Shown: piece after piece, positions 34,960-47,469 of the stretch
How positions within the stretch are numbered: the first letter of the stretch is position 1
Layout: each line of letters starts with the position of its first letter
Assembly (NCBI GenBank): GCA_037962975.1
Contig: CM075671.1
Coordinates: 38,154,501-38,218,500, forward strand
DNA from: Clitoria ternatea
Taxonomy: Eukaryota > Streptophyta > Magnoliopsida > Fabales > Fabaceae
DNA length: 64,000 nt
Direction: 5' to 3'
Program-made: the position numbers and the translations under genes
The notes under the pieces: generated by a model
Told to the model about the DNA's origin: nothing
Database searches by the model: none
Seen by the model: only the letters and a program-made list of their open reading frames with translations

Positions 34960-37590
34960 AGATGATGTAGTAGTCATTAAGGTCGTAATAGCAAATAAAA
35001 CTATACGAAAGTTAATTATGGATCAAGGAAGCTCCTATGATGTAATATTTTAAGATTGTTTTAAATGAATGGGCTTGACCGATGTGGATCTTCAGCCCTA
35101 TACCTAAGACCTAACTACATATAACAGAGTAAAATAGCCAACAAAAGGATACCTTAACTCTTGTTTAACGTTCGAAGGAGAGTCAGGGTCAAGAACGGTG
35201 CACACAAGGGTGTTAATAATTGATGTTAAGTCACCCTTCAACGGTATCCTTGGAAGGCCATCGTTGAATACGTTGGAAGCAATAGTCTCTACCCTTTATT
35301 TATTAATTAAATTCATTGATAAAGACAATCAAGTTTTTTCTTCATTGCATGCTCATTTTTTACCAGGACGCACGTTAGATTAGAATATAATCTGATCTAA
35401 TAGATATTCTATATAGACCCTCGAGAAAGGGTTTCTTCTAAACGTAGGGAATCATACGCCCGTCTATCTCCTGGGCACCGATGACCTAATATTATTACAA
35501 TTTGAGTCTTCAGATGCTGAAGACTAAGGACGGTATTGGAAAGAGGAAGCTAACAATTGAGGATCAATTCTGGGGTTGGTAAATCCCATAGATTTAGATC
35601 CCATAAAAGAATTGGTGTCTAACCCCTTGAACCCGGTCAAGCCAACACCAGAGGAATTAACAAATGTTATCATTTTAGGAGATGATTCAACCAAAACTAT
35701 AAGCATAAACAATAGGTTGGAAATCAATGTCAAAAAATGATTAATAAAATTATTAGAAGAGATTAAGCACATTCTTTATTGGACGATAGTTGGTATGCCT
35801 AGTATCGATTCTAACTTTTGCTATCACAGGTTGGTAGTATACCCAGAATCTAAAGTCATAACGTAGAAGAAGCAAAGACTAGGACCAGAAAAACAAGCAG
35901 TGTTTGCACAAACTAATGAATTGCTAAAAGCAAGTTTTATCCGAGAAATATAATACTCATCATGGGTTTCCAATGTCGTTATGGTAAACAAGGCTAATGG
36001 AAAATGGTGAATGTGCCCAGACTCTACCAATCTTAATAAGTGTTGTCTGAAAGACCTGTATCTGCTGCCCAGTATTGACCAAATAGTAGATAACTCCTCT
36101 AGACACCAGTTCCTGTTATTTATGGACGCACATTCAAGGTATAATTAGATCCCCATGTAGAAGAATGATAAGGAGAAAATGTTTATTAATAATCGAGGTA
36201 TCTTTTGTTACACTGTGATTCCTTTTGGGTTAAAGAACGTCGAGGCAACATATCAACCTATGATGAATAAGGTCTTTAAGTGGATGCACTCAAAAGTTGT
36301 TGAGGTTTATATCAATGATATTATCACTAAGACCCTAGTTAGACAAGAACACGTGGAAGATCTTAAAAGCATTTTTCAACGTCTATAAGCATATAACATG
36401 CGCTTGAATCCTTTAAAGTGCACCTTTGTACTACCATCTGAAAGATTTTTAAGGTTTATGTTGACGTAAAAAGGGATTGAAGCCAACCCAGACAAGTATC
36501 AGGCGAGAGGGAGATACACAGTCCCACCAATCTAAGGGAAGTACAATTTCTGAATGGAAAAGTGGCAGTGTTATCTCGGTTCATACCAAAGATGACACAC
36601 CGGTCACTCCTTTTATATAAAATTCTAAAGGAGGAAAAAAAGTTTAAAAAGGGGGAAAACAGGAAAAAATGTTTCAAAGCTTAAAAAATATCGTCACCAA
36701 TCCATCGGTGTTGGTTAAGCCAGACCCTGGGGAACAACTTTACATATACTTATCGATATCTGATAAGGTTCTAGGTGTAGTTTTGATCAAGGAAACACTT
36801 GAAGGAAAACGGTCGGTGTACTTCATCGGGAAAGCACTCCAAGGGGCTAAAATTCAGTATCAAAAAGCTAGCAAATGTCGTTATGTCTTTAGTTTGGGCA
36901 TAAAGGATACTCAAAAAGTACTTCCATGCCCATCTCAAAATAGTACACACTGATCTGCCACTAGAACAATACTCCATAAACTTGATCTAGCAGGACAGAT
37001 GATAAAATGGGTAATAAAGTTGTCTGAATTTGATATCTCTTACAAGTCAAGAACGACTATCAAAGCCCAGGTGCTAGCTAATTTTATGGTCGAACTTGCA
37101 AGAGAAGCATCACCCTTATCTCGGGCTCACTAGGCCATATATATTGATGGCTCGTCAAATGCAAAGGGTTATGGTATAGGTGTTGTGGTAGAAAGCGAGG
37201 ACGAAGTGCATGTCGAGATTTCTTTAAGATGTGATTTCAAAGTGTCAAATAATCAAGTAGAATATAAGGCTTGTCTCACTAGATTACGAGTAGCTTTAGA
37301 TGTTGGTGCCAAGACCGCAGTACTTTATAGTGATTCTTAATTAGTTATTTCTCAAGAAACTGGGGATTATTAGGCCAAAGACCCGTTGTTGCAATAATAT
37401 TTAGCCAAAGTAAAAGAGCTAAAGGTGAGTTATGAGTGGGTATAGTACAAATGTGTCCTAATGGAGGAAAATATCTGAGCCGATATATTGTTTAAATTGG
37501 CTAGTACAAAAAGGGTCGGATCAATAACCACCATCATCCAAAGCACTTTGGTCGCTCCAATCATCACCACACCTATCAAGATATGTACCA
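34960..37590 (+). pseudogene. Tat-type protease, reverse transcriptase and two RNase H domains, decayed
   Basis: Protease: a D-x-G-S-S motif near 35020 and ILGRPSLN at about 35239-35262. Reverse transcriptase: from about 35760, with an LYLLPSID segment (about 36056), MDAHSRYN (about 36122), VIPFGLKN (about 36220) and a catalytic-site relic Y-I-N-D-I near 36310, where the second acidic residue position is altered. First RNase H: about 36690-36950. Second RNase H: YIDGSSNAKGYGIGV from about 37140, with NNQVEYKA near 37250 and a DS pair near 37330. Two RNase H domains in tandem are a hallmark of Tat elements. Dozens of stops and several frameshifts are present. The reading is cut at 37591 by the Athila LTR. 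Confidence 0.8.
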
Positions 37591-38223
37591 TTGATAAATC
37601 AATTTTAATACACTTCTTATAGTTTTACACTTAGGGTTTATTATATAGTTACTATGTCTAATGATAGTATTTTAATTAAGTTTTATGTTGTTTAGTTTAA
37701 TTAAAGCATTATGTATATATCTTTTAATTTTCATATTTTGTTTGTATCTTAAGTGTCTTGCCTTGTTTTGGCCATAACTTGGGCTTTTGTGATCCAAATG
37801 GGCTAATATTGGAGCCCATGAAAAGCTAAGACAGAGGCCTATTTCATGATGATTATATTTAATTATTTTGCATCTGGTAATAATAAAGAAATATAGCTTG
37901 AATCAATCAGCCCACATATGTCCCACTAGCATTGACATAGTTCACTAAAATATACATATCTGGAGCTATATATGTTCAAATGACCTAATTCTCACTCAAC
38001 ATTCTCAATAAGATAGAGATCTAAAACTTTTATGTTGAAGCTTTTGCGAAATTAGGTCATTTAAGGGGCCATATTCCATTTGCAATATGGAAAAGATAAA
38101 GTGGAGGATGAATTGGACTAGCTATCGTTATCTTCTTTTAAATTATTGTAATCTCAAGCCCACTAATGTTAAAAAAATGCATTAATGATTAGAAAATGTA
38201 TGTATAGTGTCATGATACCTTGC

Positions 38224-38233
38224 CTATAAATAG
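38224..38233 (+). promoter_or_regulatory. TATA box of the Athila LTR
   Basis: CTATAAATAG lies about 630 bases into the LTR, followed by A-rich and TTTC-rich sequence typical of the start of R. Confidence 0.65.
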
Positions 38234-39109
38234 ATGCTTGAAGATGTAAGGAAAACACAAGAGATACATAATAAATACATGCTTAAGTTTTCATTATATT
38301 TCTATATCTTTGCTTTAGTTTCTTAAGTTTTAGTTCTTTCTCTTGCTTTGTTTCTTTGCTCTATATTTCATTCCTCAAGTTATGATTTTCATTTCCCTTT
38401 CTCAATATCAAGTAAGTTAATTTTATTATTTGTTATTTACTTTTATAATCAAAGTTATAGATAATTTAAATAAATCCTTCATTGTTAAAAATCATCATGG
38501 AAGCTTAATCTTTTAAAATCAACTCAAGGAATTTAATTTTTCTTTATGTTAACTTTGAGTTCTTGCTCTTAATATTTTGATTGAACATAATTACTTTTCT
38601 TTGTCTCTCAAGCACCTATGATAATAGATTATTTAAGTGTATAACCGATTAGTATACAATTAGACAATCTATAATTTAAAATAATGTTGGTTGATTAATC
38701 AATAATTAATTTGAGAACAAAGATTAAGTCACTAAATAAGAAATTTCTATTTAGTTTCTTAACTCAACCAAAATACGGTTTTAAAGTTATCTTAGTAATT
38801 AATAAGAATATATTGATTGAATATTCTTATTAGTTCATTAATTTGATTCAAGAAGATTTTCTAGAATATAATCATTTAGTGATTCCAAATGATTCAAGGT
38901 TGAGAAATTAATTATATTTAATCATACTTGTGAACAATGATTAGTTAACTAAAGATTTATTAATTCCTTGGGTTAGTTGTTTCTAAATTTGATTTATATC
39001 TCACTCATTAATTTACTTTTCACATTATTATATGATTATTTAGTTTCCTTTCCAACCTCAACTACAAACCCCCTTTGTTATAAGTAAATTGAGTGTAACT
39101 AATTTGACT

Positions 39110-39114
39110 AAGGT
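39110..39114. repeat. Target site duplication AAGGT, left
   Basis: AAGGT precedes the solo LTR at 39115 and recurs at 41882-41886. The related LTR at 1-771 has a single AAGGT at 687-691. Confidence 0.92.
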
Positions 39115-41881
39115 TGAAACATCCTAACAAAATTAAATAAAATCCGAGAAGAAGGGAAAATTTTCCCAAAAATTCTGAACGGCTAACAGGGGAAATCGAG
39201 ACAAGAATCCGACCAAGAAAGAAAGAAGGAACCGGGTCAGAGTCCCCCACGTTAGCACGACTCCGCTGCGTTCAACAATGGACAGCGGAAGCAAGCGCCT
39301 AAGCGAACCACGATTCGCTGGAGCGAAACCCCTCTCGCTCAAGCGAACAGGGCATCTCGGATAATCTCGAACACTTGGGATTTAACTCAAGTCCACTCGG
39401 TATCCACGTCACTCAGTATCGGAGCCTAAGTTCACTCGGTAACCTTATCACTCGGAATCCGAACCTGAGTTCACACAGGAATTATTCCCTCGGCCATTAC
39501 ACTCAGAATCTATCAGTTTTCCTTACTCGGAATATTTCCACAGTCTCAAATCACTCGGAATGTTTCACATATTTTTCACTCGGCATATTTGATCCTCCTT
39601 ACCTTGAAAATTCTACAAGGTCAAGTCTCACTTAAAGATTTTAAGACTTCATTCACTCGGAAATACTCTAGCTCCTTTCCACTCGGGGATTCTAATAAGT
39701 TCCTACTCGGGAAGTTTTAAGTCAATTCCCACTCGGAATTACATAACTTTACTCACTCAGGATTTCATGGCCTTATCCACTCGGAATAGGCTTATAAAAG
39801 GGATTTCTCACATAACACCCTTCTATTGATCCTCCTAAGGGAATAGTCCTTTAATGAGTATATCTCACTCGGAATTAGCCCAACCCTTCTTCATTCGGAA
39901 GAAGGTCTCATGTCTCACATCACTCGGATTTACCTTAGCCCTTACTTACTCGGTATCACACAAGCATTATACATTTAGTAGAAAATAAACGTACACAACT
40001 TAGGCATTTCCCCACATCATTATCCACTGAACCAGATAAAACACATAACATTATATATATTGAAATATGTTTGGTTTTACTCTCAATACCGAGAAAGTTT
40101 ATATCCTACACATTAAAATAAAATGTTAAACTAAGAGTCGGCCAAGGCTATACAAAACCATCTTTACAAAATATATATATATATATATACATGTACACTT
40201 CCTCTGTACAATGTACTTCCCAGCAATCGGTACTCTCCCATCATTCCACATTCCGAGCAACATCCACTGAAATATGACCACAATAGGGGTGAGCTTATAC
40301 ATATAAAATGACAGTAATGACTTGGAAAACCTCTAGAATTCCACTACATAGCATTATCTCATCAATCAATCTATCACATGCACTTTCATTAGATATATCC
40401 ACACATAGTATCATTCAATCGGAATTTATTCAAATAACACATAGCCATATTAACCATATCCCCTTACATACGTATATAACCACATTGAGCTCATCAAAAG
40501 TATAAGTGTGCACACATAAATTTTCAGTCGGATCTGATTAGTTTTATTAAGTTTTATGTTGCAATATAGGCTCCAAGCCTTTTTCTCAGCTCCAAGCTGA
40601 TCCGGCCATTTTACTGGTACCAAACCGTTTGCCCTCACGCGTAACACAATCGCTCCAAGCGACAACGGGAGTGTTACGGGCAGCCCCGAGTCCAACTAGG
40701 TAAGCTTGCCTTGAGTCCAACCCAAGGTCTTTAAGCGTCCAACGCTTAGTGCACTCGGCACTGCCTCGAGTCCAACCCGAGGACTTTCACCATGCGTCCA
40801 ACGCTGTTACACGAGTGTTTCACTCGGCATTTTCTTGAGTCCAACCCAAGGTCTTTTATTATTTTCTCCATACATATTCATAAGCACAACAGAGGCATTT
40901 CACTCGGTAAAACCATATATCACATGCATCTCATATATTCATGCTTTCATGTATGAAAATCTACACAGAAATCAACCAACAGTCCACAGTATACACTCGG
41001 TATTAGCAATATCAATAACATATACCACATGCTGTTAAGTATTTAACCACACACGGAACTCAGCATAACAACCTCTTAATGCATGCACTCGGTCAACACA
41101 AATCCAGTACGTTTTCATGCATTCACATGTTTACTAACACATATTTCATGGACGGAGAAGGATATAACCTTACTTGACTTAACTAACACACACACACACA
41201 CCCAGTATTCGAAAGTTGTCATCATATGATTCACACACTCAATATAATCACAACCATAAACACAAACACAGTACTTTCACCAGGGATCCGTCCATAACTA
41301 TGCATTTGAGATGTAAAGCTCCCCCTACCTTCTGAAAAGACACAAGAAGCTCCTATGTTTTTAGTGCTAACCCGTGCTCTATTTTCTCAACACTGATTCC
41401 GTTGCTCTTCGCTTCCACAATAACTCTCTCCTGCTCAGTAACCGTCGAACCTAGTCAAACACCACACACGCAACTTGGAAGACTGAAGGCTATTCCTCTT
41501 CTGAACGATCTCTCCTTGCCAACAATGGGGAACCTCAAGTCCTCCACGACACCACAGTCACAACTGATGAAGAAGAAGAAGAACGAAGAAGAATGAAGAA
41601 GAAGGAGAAGAAGAGTCGTAGAGGAAGAGGAGAAGTCTCGTAGAGATTTTGAGAAAACGCAGAAGTGGTTGAGAGTTCCGAGCATGTACTCAAGGTAATG
41701 AGGAGAGTGAGTGGAAGAACGTGTAAATGGGGCCACCATCCAATCATGTGTCATATCTCATTACTCCCATCAGCATCAAGTTTCTTTTATTTTTCATTAA
41801 TTCTCAATTAACAATTAATCCTAATTTGCAATTACTCTTAATTTTAAATCTTGACATTAATTTAATAATTAGGATGTTACA
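39115..41881 (-). mobile_element. Solo LTR of a gypsy-type element
   Basis: A 2767-bp LTR with ends TGAAACATCCTAA and TTAGGATGTTACA, flanked by AAGGT. By its TGTAACATCC start it reads on the minus strand. In that direction it holds a CT-rich leader segment (about 41640-41560), the TCCAA-loop hairpin array (40850-40568), a CCGAGTG motif field (about 39960-39370) and a few CGCTTGAGCG palindromes (39350-39300). This is the same order as the unrelated-in-detail LTR at 54698-58225. With no internal region and one LTR, it formed by LTR-LTR recombination. A (TA)n run is at about 40170-40190. Confidence 0.9.
40568..40850. repeat. Hairpin array with constant TCCAA loop and changing stems
   Basis: Eight inverted repeats in 280 bases share the loop TCCAA while the stems differ and still pair: AGGC/GCCT (40568-40580), TCAGC/GCTGA (40586-40600), TCGC/GCGA (40650-40662), CCTTG/CAAGG with AG..CC inside (40709-40727), TAAGCG/CGCTTA (40732-40748), CCTCG/CGAGG with AG..CC (40764-40782), GCG/CGC (40794-40804) and CTTG/CAAG with AG..CC (40834-40850). 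Nothing else in the region is repeated to the same degree. Confidence 0.88.
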
Positions 41882-41886
41882 AAGGT
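41882..41886. repeat. Target site duplication AAGGT, right
   Basis: Second copy. Athila LTR sequence (CCTCGAGAAATGAC) resumes after it. Confidence 0.92.
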
Positions 41887-41968
41887 CCTCGAGAAATGAC
41901 TAAGGTTGCTTACCTTATACTATATTAATTTAACTTTTTATTTGACCCGACAATGATAACGTGTCAAA

Positions 41969-41989
41969 TTTTGTGCCGCTGCCGGGACC
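41969..41989 (+). promoter_or_regulatory. Athila primer binding site, tRNA-Asp type
   Basis: TTTGTGCCGCTGCCGGGACC, starting three bases after the LTR, matches the tRNA-Asp 3' complement used by Athila and related elements with a few changes. A non-coding leader follows to the gag start at 42307. Confidence 0.75.
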
Positions 41990-42306
41990 TTTGGTCCTAA
42001 TTATTTGCATTCAATTAGTTACCTAATATGTTTTACATTTTTTTTGTAGGTGTGTTGAAGATATTTAGGTTTGGTTGAATGTGAGCTTGTTAAAAAAATT
42101 AAAAGAAAATTGCACTTTATTATATTTTTATTTATTTTCTTGTAATCTCACTTTCAACCATTAAAAAAAATTATATAAATATAAAAAAATAAAAATATTT
42201 AAATATTTAAATATATATTCTAAGCATTACATAATTAAAATGATAACCTTTTCCTTTTATTATGTAGTTGTAGTATTTTGTTACAATATGTTTATATGTA
42301 CGATGC

Positions 42307-43842
42307 ATGACCAGATCTAATCCCGAACCACTACATCCTTTTGATCCTAAAATAGATAAAACATTTCATCAACTAGTTAGATTATCTAAAAGACTATTAG
42401 GCAATAATAATAAAACAAATAATAATATTGTAGCTAATAACATAAGTAGTGAAACTAAACCTTCAACTTCTGAGCATTTGTATAACATGGCTGAAAAGAC
42501 ATTAAGAGAACTAGCTACACCAGATGTCACTAATCAAATATCATGCATCTTATATCCTGAGGAAGATGTTCCTTTTATGCTTAAAACTGGTTTAGTTCAT
42601 TTGTTGCCTAAATTTCATGGTCGGGTAGGTGAAGATCCTCATAAACACTTAAAAGCATTTCATATCCTTTGCTCTACCATGAAACCTGAAAGGGTTTCAG
42701 AAGAACATGTAAAACTTAAAGCTTTTCCTTTATCCTTTGTAGATATCGCTGAATATTTGTTATTTTACCTTCCTCCTGGCTCCATTACTAGTTGAGATAA
42801 CCTCAAGAAAATGTTTCTTGAAAAAAAATTTCCTGCTTTAAGAACTTCCTCAATTAAAAAAGAAATATGTGGTATTTGACAACATGACCGGGAAAGTCTT
42901 TATGAAAATTGGGAAAGATTTAAAAGATTGTGTGCTAGTTATCCCCATCACCAAATTACAGACCAACTTCTTATACAATATTTCTATGAAGGTCTTAATT
43001 CAATGGATAGAACTTTGGTTGATGCAGCTAGTGGTGGTGCTTTGTAAAATAAAACTTCAAATGCAGCAAAAACTTTAATTAAGAACATGGCCGCTAATGC
43101 TCAACAACATGCCACTAGAAATAATTCTGTAGTAATTAGAGGAGTCCATGAAATTGAAACTACTAATGATGGAGATAAAAAATGGGAAAGTAAATTTGTT
43201 GAACTAGCAACACTTATGAAAAATATTATTGTGACTCAAAAACAACAGCCTGCAACCCCTTATAAGGTATGTGCTATCTGTACTTCATTAGATCATTATA
43301 CTGATTATTATCCTACACTACAGGAAGCTAAAATTTTCGATGAAAATCCTCAAGTATATGCTGCCAACTTATACAATAGCAGACTGCCCCAACAACAACA
43401 TAACAAATATGATCTCTCTTCTAACAGATGTAACCCTAGTTGGAGGAATCACCCTAATTTAAGATGGGGTAATTCCTCACAACAAGCTTATGCACCTTTT
43501 CAAACAAATATTGGACCAAGTAGACCTTATTAACCTCCTCATCTACAACAACAAGCTATACAAATAGCTGCACTTTCCACTGAGAAATCAAATTTGGAGA
43601 AATTGAAAAAATAAATGTCAACAGACAATTGGAACTTCCAGAAGAGAACTGAGGCCATAATTCATACTCTTGAAAATTAGATTAGTCAATTGGCTACATC
43701 TTTAAACTATTTGCAGTCTCAAGGTTCAGATAAGTTACCCACTCAAACAATTGTCAATCCTAAAAATGTAAGTGCGATTACTTTAAGATCTGGTAAAGCT
43801 ATCCATGGACCAGAAAAACAACAACAAACTAAAAATATGTAA
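42307..43842 (+). pseudogene. Athila-type gag, one frame with several stops
   Basis: The frame opens at ATG 42307 and is continuous to TAA at 43840-43842. It has internal stops at 42793 (TGA), about 42877 (TGA), about 43045 (TAA) and 43531 (TAA), and two more before the end. The core LPKFHGRVGEDPHKHLKAFH at about 42604-42663 and the QLLIQYFYEGLN segment near 42967 are typical of Athila gag. The CCHC knuckle at about 43270-43310 reads C-x2-C-x4-H-x4-Y, so the last cysteine is lost. An ITLRSGK segment near 43780 normally lies between gag and protease. Protease and everything after it is absent. Confidence 0.85.
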
Positions 43843-44940
43843 AGTTCATGAGGGTACTTATGGATATCATTCCGGCAGAAAATGTTTAGCAAGAAAAATC
43901 CTTCGGGCTAGGTATGGTGGCCCACAATGACAAAAGATGCCATGGAATATATGAAGAAGTCGACCTATCTCACAAATTTGGCAACTTACACCACGTCCCT
44001 GCAAAAGGATTATTCATATTGGCTGTTCCATGGCCATTTTTTAAATGGGGGTTAGATATTATAAGACCTTCCCAAAGACTCCAAGTGGAGTCAAATACTT
44101 AATAGTTGGCATAGATTATTTCACTAAATAGATTAGAGCTAAAGTTGTGGTCTAGATAGCATTCGTAAGAACCCATTGTTTCGTTTAGGAAAACATTATC
44201 ACTAGGTTTGGAATATCAAAGTGTGTCATTACTAATAATGCTAAGTTTATGGATTTACTTAAGGGGCTCTAGATCCAGCAAGTGTTCTCCTTAATGGAGC
44301 ATCCCTAAACCAACGGACAAGCCAAGGCCGCTAATAAAGAGATTTTAAAAGACTTAAGAAATTGTTGGAAGATGTAAAAGAGGAATGGACTAACCAATTG
44401 TGTCATGTGTTATGTGTATATTGAATAACTTCATACTCCTTGACAAGTGAGTCCTCATTCTGGTTAACATATGGTGTAGAGGTAGTAATCTCGGTGGAGA
44501 TTAACCAAATATCTCCAAGACATTAGTAGTTTGAAGAAACGGATAACGATTCAAGAATCAGAAATGAGTTGGATGGCTTTTACGAAGTATAAAATATAGT
44601 GTTTATCCAGGATCAAGAAATAAAAGCCAAGGCCACCTTATGGTACCAAAAGAAGGTCCAGAGAAGGCGTTTTAATATTGAAGATCTGGTCCTACGAAGA
44701 GCCTCAATAGGAAACTAATTCGCACATCAAGACAAATTGGGACCAGCATGGGAAGGACCATATCGGGTCTATAATGTGAAAATAGGAGAAGCATACTTAT
44801 TGGAAATGCTAAAGTTTTCAAGAACAAGTGGAACATTAAGAATTTACACATTTATTATAGCTAACCAGTATCACAAGTCATGTACTCTTTTTCCTAGCAA
44901 AGGGTTTTTCTCCCATACAGTTTTTCCTTAGAGGTTTTAA
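43843..44940 (+). pseudogene. Tat-type integrase remnant
   Basis: HEGTYGYHSGRKCLARKILRAG from about 43849 holds the two histidines of the integrase HHCC domain; the cysteine part is shifted or lost. YLIVGIDYFTK near 44100 contains the first catalytic D, ITNNAKF near 44230 the relic of the second (D to N), and EHP-TNGQA-AAN near 44300 the glutamate region. The C-terminal MGPAWEGPYRVYNVKIGEAY at 44737-44796 is the conserved integrase tail. About 80 codons between RNase H and this domain are missing at the junction with Athila gag. Stops are frequent. Confidence 0.8.
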
Positions 44941-45029
44941 TAAGGCATGCAGCCAGAATAGCTTGATGTACTTTATTAATGAAATACGACTTCATACACT
45001 TCTCTCTCATTTAAAAACTCCATCCCCAG

Positions 45030-45215
45030 ATTGGAAACCCTGGAGTAGATAAGGTTAACACCAAAACCTCGAAGTGGTTACCTTGGAGTGCTTACCCCAG
45101 AGAGGTAAAGGTGACTAAAACCAAACCCCTAGAGTCGTAATGAGTTGGCCTTAGAGCGTTACGGTTATATAATGACCAAACCCCAGAGAGGCATTTCGTA
45201 CTGCGGTAAGAAATT
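45030..45215 (+). repeat. Degenerate short tandem repeats after Tat pol
   Basis: Units of roughly 35-40 bases with ACCCCAGAG-, CCTAGAGTCG- and CTTGGAGTG-like cores recur about five times. Short tandem repeats between pol and the antisense ORF region are common in Tat elements. The units are too diverged to set a clear period. Confidence 0.5.
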
Positions 45216-46586
45216 AAGCAAAGTTTGTAAGCATAATGAAGTATAAAGAGACGGTATGAATAACAGATAAAATTTAACAAACAATAATTAAGTTAACAAC
45301 GGATAAAGATAGAATCAACCATTCACTAAAAAATAGTAACGAGTCTAAAACTTGAAATACATGATGATCAGTGGCACAACGTCCAAAATATACTTAGTAA
45401 AAAAATCTTTAAAAGAGAAACAGAGCTCATCCCGTTTACTGGGCATTAAGATTAACTATGGGTTGGTTTCCCCACCTCGGTATCTCCGTCAGGCACTAAG
45501 TCATCCTCATTAGCGGGTAAAGGAGTGAACTAGAATGATATATCTGAAAGCTCATAATCTTCACTACCTACCACCATCACAAGCTCACCATGATGGAACT
45601 TGTTGTAAAAACTAACTCTGTTTAGGTTTAGAGTGTAACTGTAGTTTTAGTGTACCACTTGCTAGATCACATGGCTGAAAGCCTCCATCATAGCTTTCCC
45701 CGAAAGCCTCATATCGGTCTGATACTTGGCATTCTGGTCTTTGACTTTGGTGAAGAGATTTTTCCTCTATTGATGCAGAATGACATTTTCTTTTTTTAAG
45801 TGTTCAAGTTCATTTTATAGCCATTTAGTTTCACTTTTATGGGCCTCCTTAGATTTCTGAAAGCCAAATTTCTCTCATTTAAATCTTTTATATTGTTGTG
45901 AATTCGGCCTTGATCTTTCAGTAGATGGGTATTCTTATCTCGGAGGTGTTCAATCTTATTTACGAACCCCTCTACTGCAAAGGAGTGAAGGATGAATAAA
46001 CCCTTTAGAGTGGACTATACCGCTTTTTTTAAGTTGTAGTCCAACTCTTGAGAATTTAATCCCTCCTTAAGCCAAAATGGTAGAATGAACCCTAATATAA
46101 AGACCAATTCACACTATAAGGTGCAAGTTATCCTCCCTATTAACCATATCAAAGGAGATGATGAGAGGTTCTTGATGGATGACGGCTTCTAGATTAGCAA
46201 GACCCTTTCCCTTAGAGGGAACCCAGACATCTCCTTTAGCTGAATTTTGTTTCTTCTACTGTCCCTTAGTAAGGGCCTTCTTGCACTTTACTGTTTCTTA
46301 AGGAGGGGGAATATCTCCATGTGGTAAAGATATTTTCTTTTCCTTTCTGAGAAGAGGATGACCCGATTTTCTTGGTTGGGGTTGGTTTCCACACCACCCT
46401 AGAGCTGATCTAAGGCATTGCCTCCCATGCTTCCTGCATCAAAGCAAAAGTCGACTTAGTTCAGATATAAGAATAATCGAAATAAAAGAAAAACAGGTTA
46501 AAATATCCTATATGTATATACCTAAAAAGGTAAGGTATTCTTTTCTTGTTTCCTCAAGCTTTAGTAAAGAGCGAAAATTTAGAAAA
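45216..46586 (-). pseudogene. Tat downstream region with possible antisense ORF relic
   Basis: No intact ORF. On the minus strand, pieces at 46440-45420 give charged, K/E/S-rich peptides with many stops, in the place where Tat elements carry an extra antisense ORF. It continues beyond the solo LTR insertion at 46592 into 48198-49183. The coding origin is inferred from position and from the better preserved pieces downstream. Confidence 0.4.
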
Positions 46587-46591
46587 GCTGC
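46587..46591. repeat. Target site duplication GCTGC, left
   Basis: GCTGC precedes TGATGCATAAATCC at 46592 and recurs at 48193-48197. Confidence 0.85.
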
Positions 46592-47433
46592 TGATGCATA
46601 AATCCTGAGCCATTAACTTGGTGTGTAACTCTCCGAGGATTTATATGTTTTTTTGCAAGTGCACCAATCGTTAAATTTGTAATATATTTGATCGTTCTAC
46701 AGGGATTGAGGTAATTACCGTAATCTTGGACTAGCACAAGCTGAACCAACAGAAGTAGATAGAATTCATTCTGTTTTTGTTATTTTTATACTTTCCATGT
46801 TATTGTATTTTCAGAAACAATAGAAGAGATGAAGTGTGATTAATGGAAGATAGGTTAGGATTGCTTCAGCTTACAAATTCATCAAGAAACATGCAATTAA
46901 GGTTTAATCAAGCTTCAGACTCAAGAGGACAATTCACAGATGGTTAATCCCTAATCCCTTAGGTGACTAACATTAATTCCTAAGCATTAAACCCTAATCC
47001 CTTAGGTGCTCAATGATAGAGAAATCTAATGCAAAATTAGAGGTTAAACCCTAACTATTCACCTAATTACTAGACCTAAATTAGTTAGGAAGCCAGAAGT
47101 TACCTAAGCCTCAACCATAATTCCTCACGGGTAAGATTCTTCATCAAATCTGGATTTGTCAATCCAGTAATGGAACTCTACTCCTTAGCTTGTTCTCCTC
47201 ATGATTCAGAAGTTGAATTCCTCAATACACCTTCAAGAATTCATTGCAAGCCTTCGCAATCCCAACCTTAGGGGTTTAGAAACCCATGGAAATGGATTTA
47301 GACAATGCAATGTGGAGAGACATGGATGAGAGAATTTAGAGAGAGAAAAGAATTAGAGAGAGATTAGAAATGAGAAAATGAATCATGTTATTGCTTCTGT
47401 GTGTGTCTCCCCTCTTTTACAGAGTATGTACAA

Positions 47434-47469
<36 letters not shown>

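Larger units (their letters stand above)
37592..41966 (+). repeat. Athila-type 5' LTR, split by a solo LTR
   Basis: LTR sequence is 37592-39114 plus 41887-41966, about 1.6 kb, with 39115-41886 being the inserted solo LTR and one target copy. It begins TGATAAATCAAT and ends CGTGTCA. Its 3' half matches 1-771. A TATA box is at 38224. Confidence 0.8.
37592..43842 (+). mobile_element. Athila-type gypsy element, 5' part only
   Basis: A 5' LTR, a tRNA-Asp-like primer site and a gag frame run from 37592 to 43842. Then the sequence changes abruptly to the integrase of the Tat element into which it had inserted. Its own pol and 3' LTR and a piece of the Tat pol are missing, so a deletion joined gag to Tat integrase. 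A solo LTR of another family sits in its LTR. Confidence 0.8.

Noticed and set aside
41402..41754. ORFs on both strands near the end of the solo LTR (S-rich and K/E-rich)
   Set aside because: They follow the AAGAAG/CTTCTT leader tract of the LTR; no domain.
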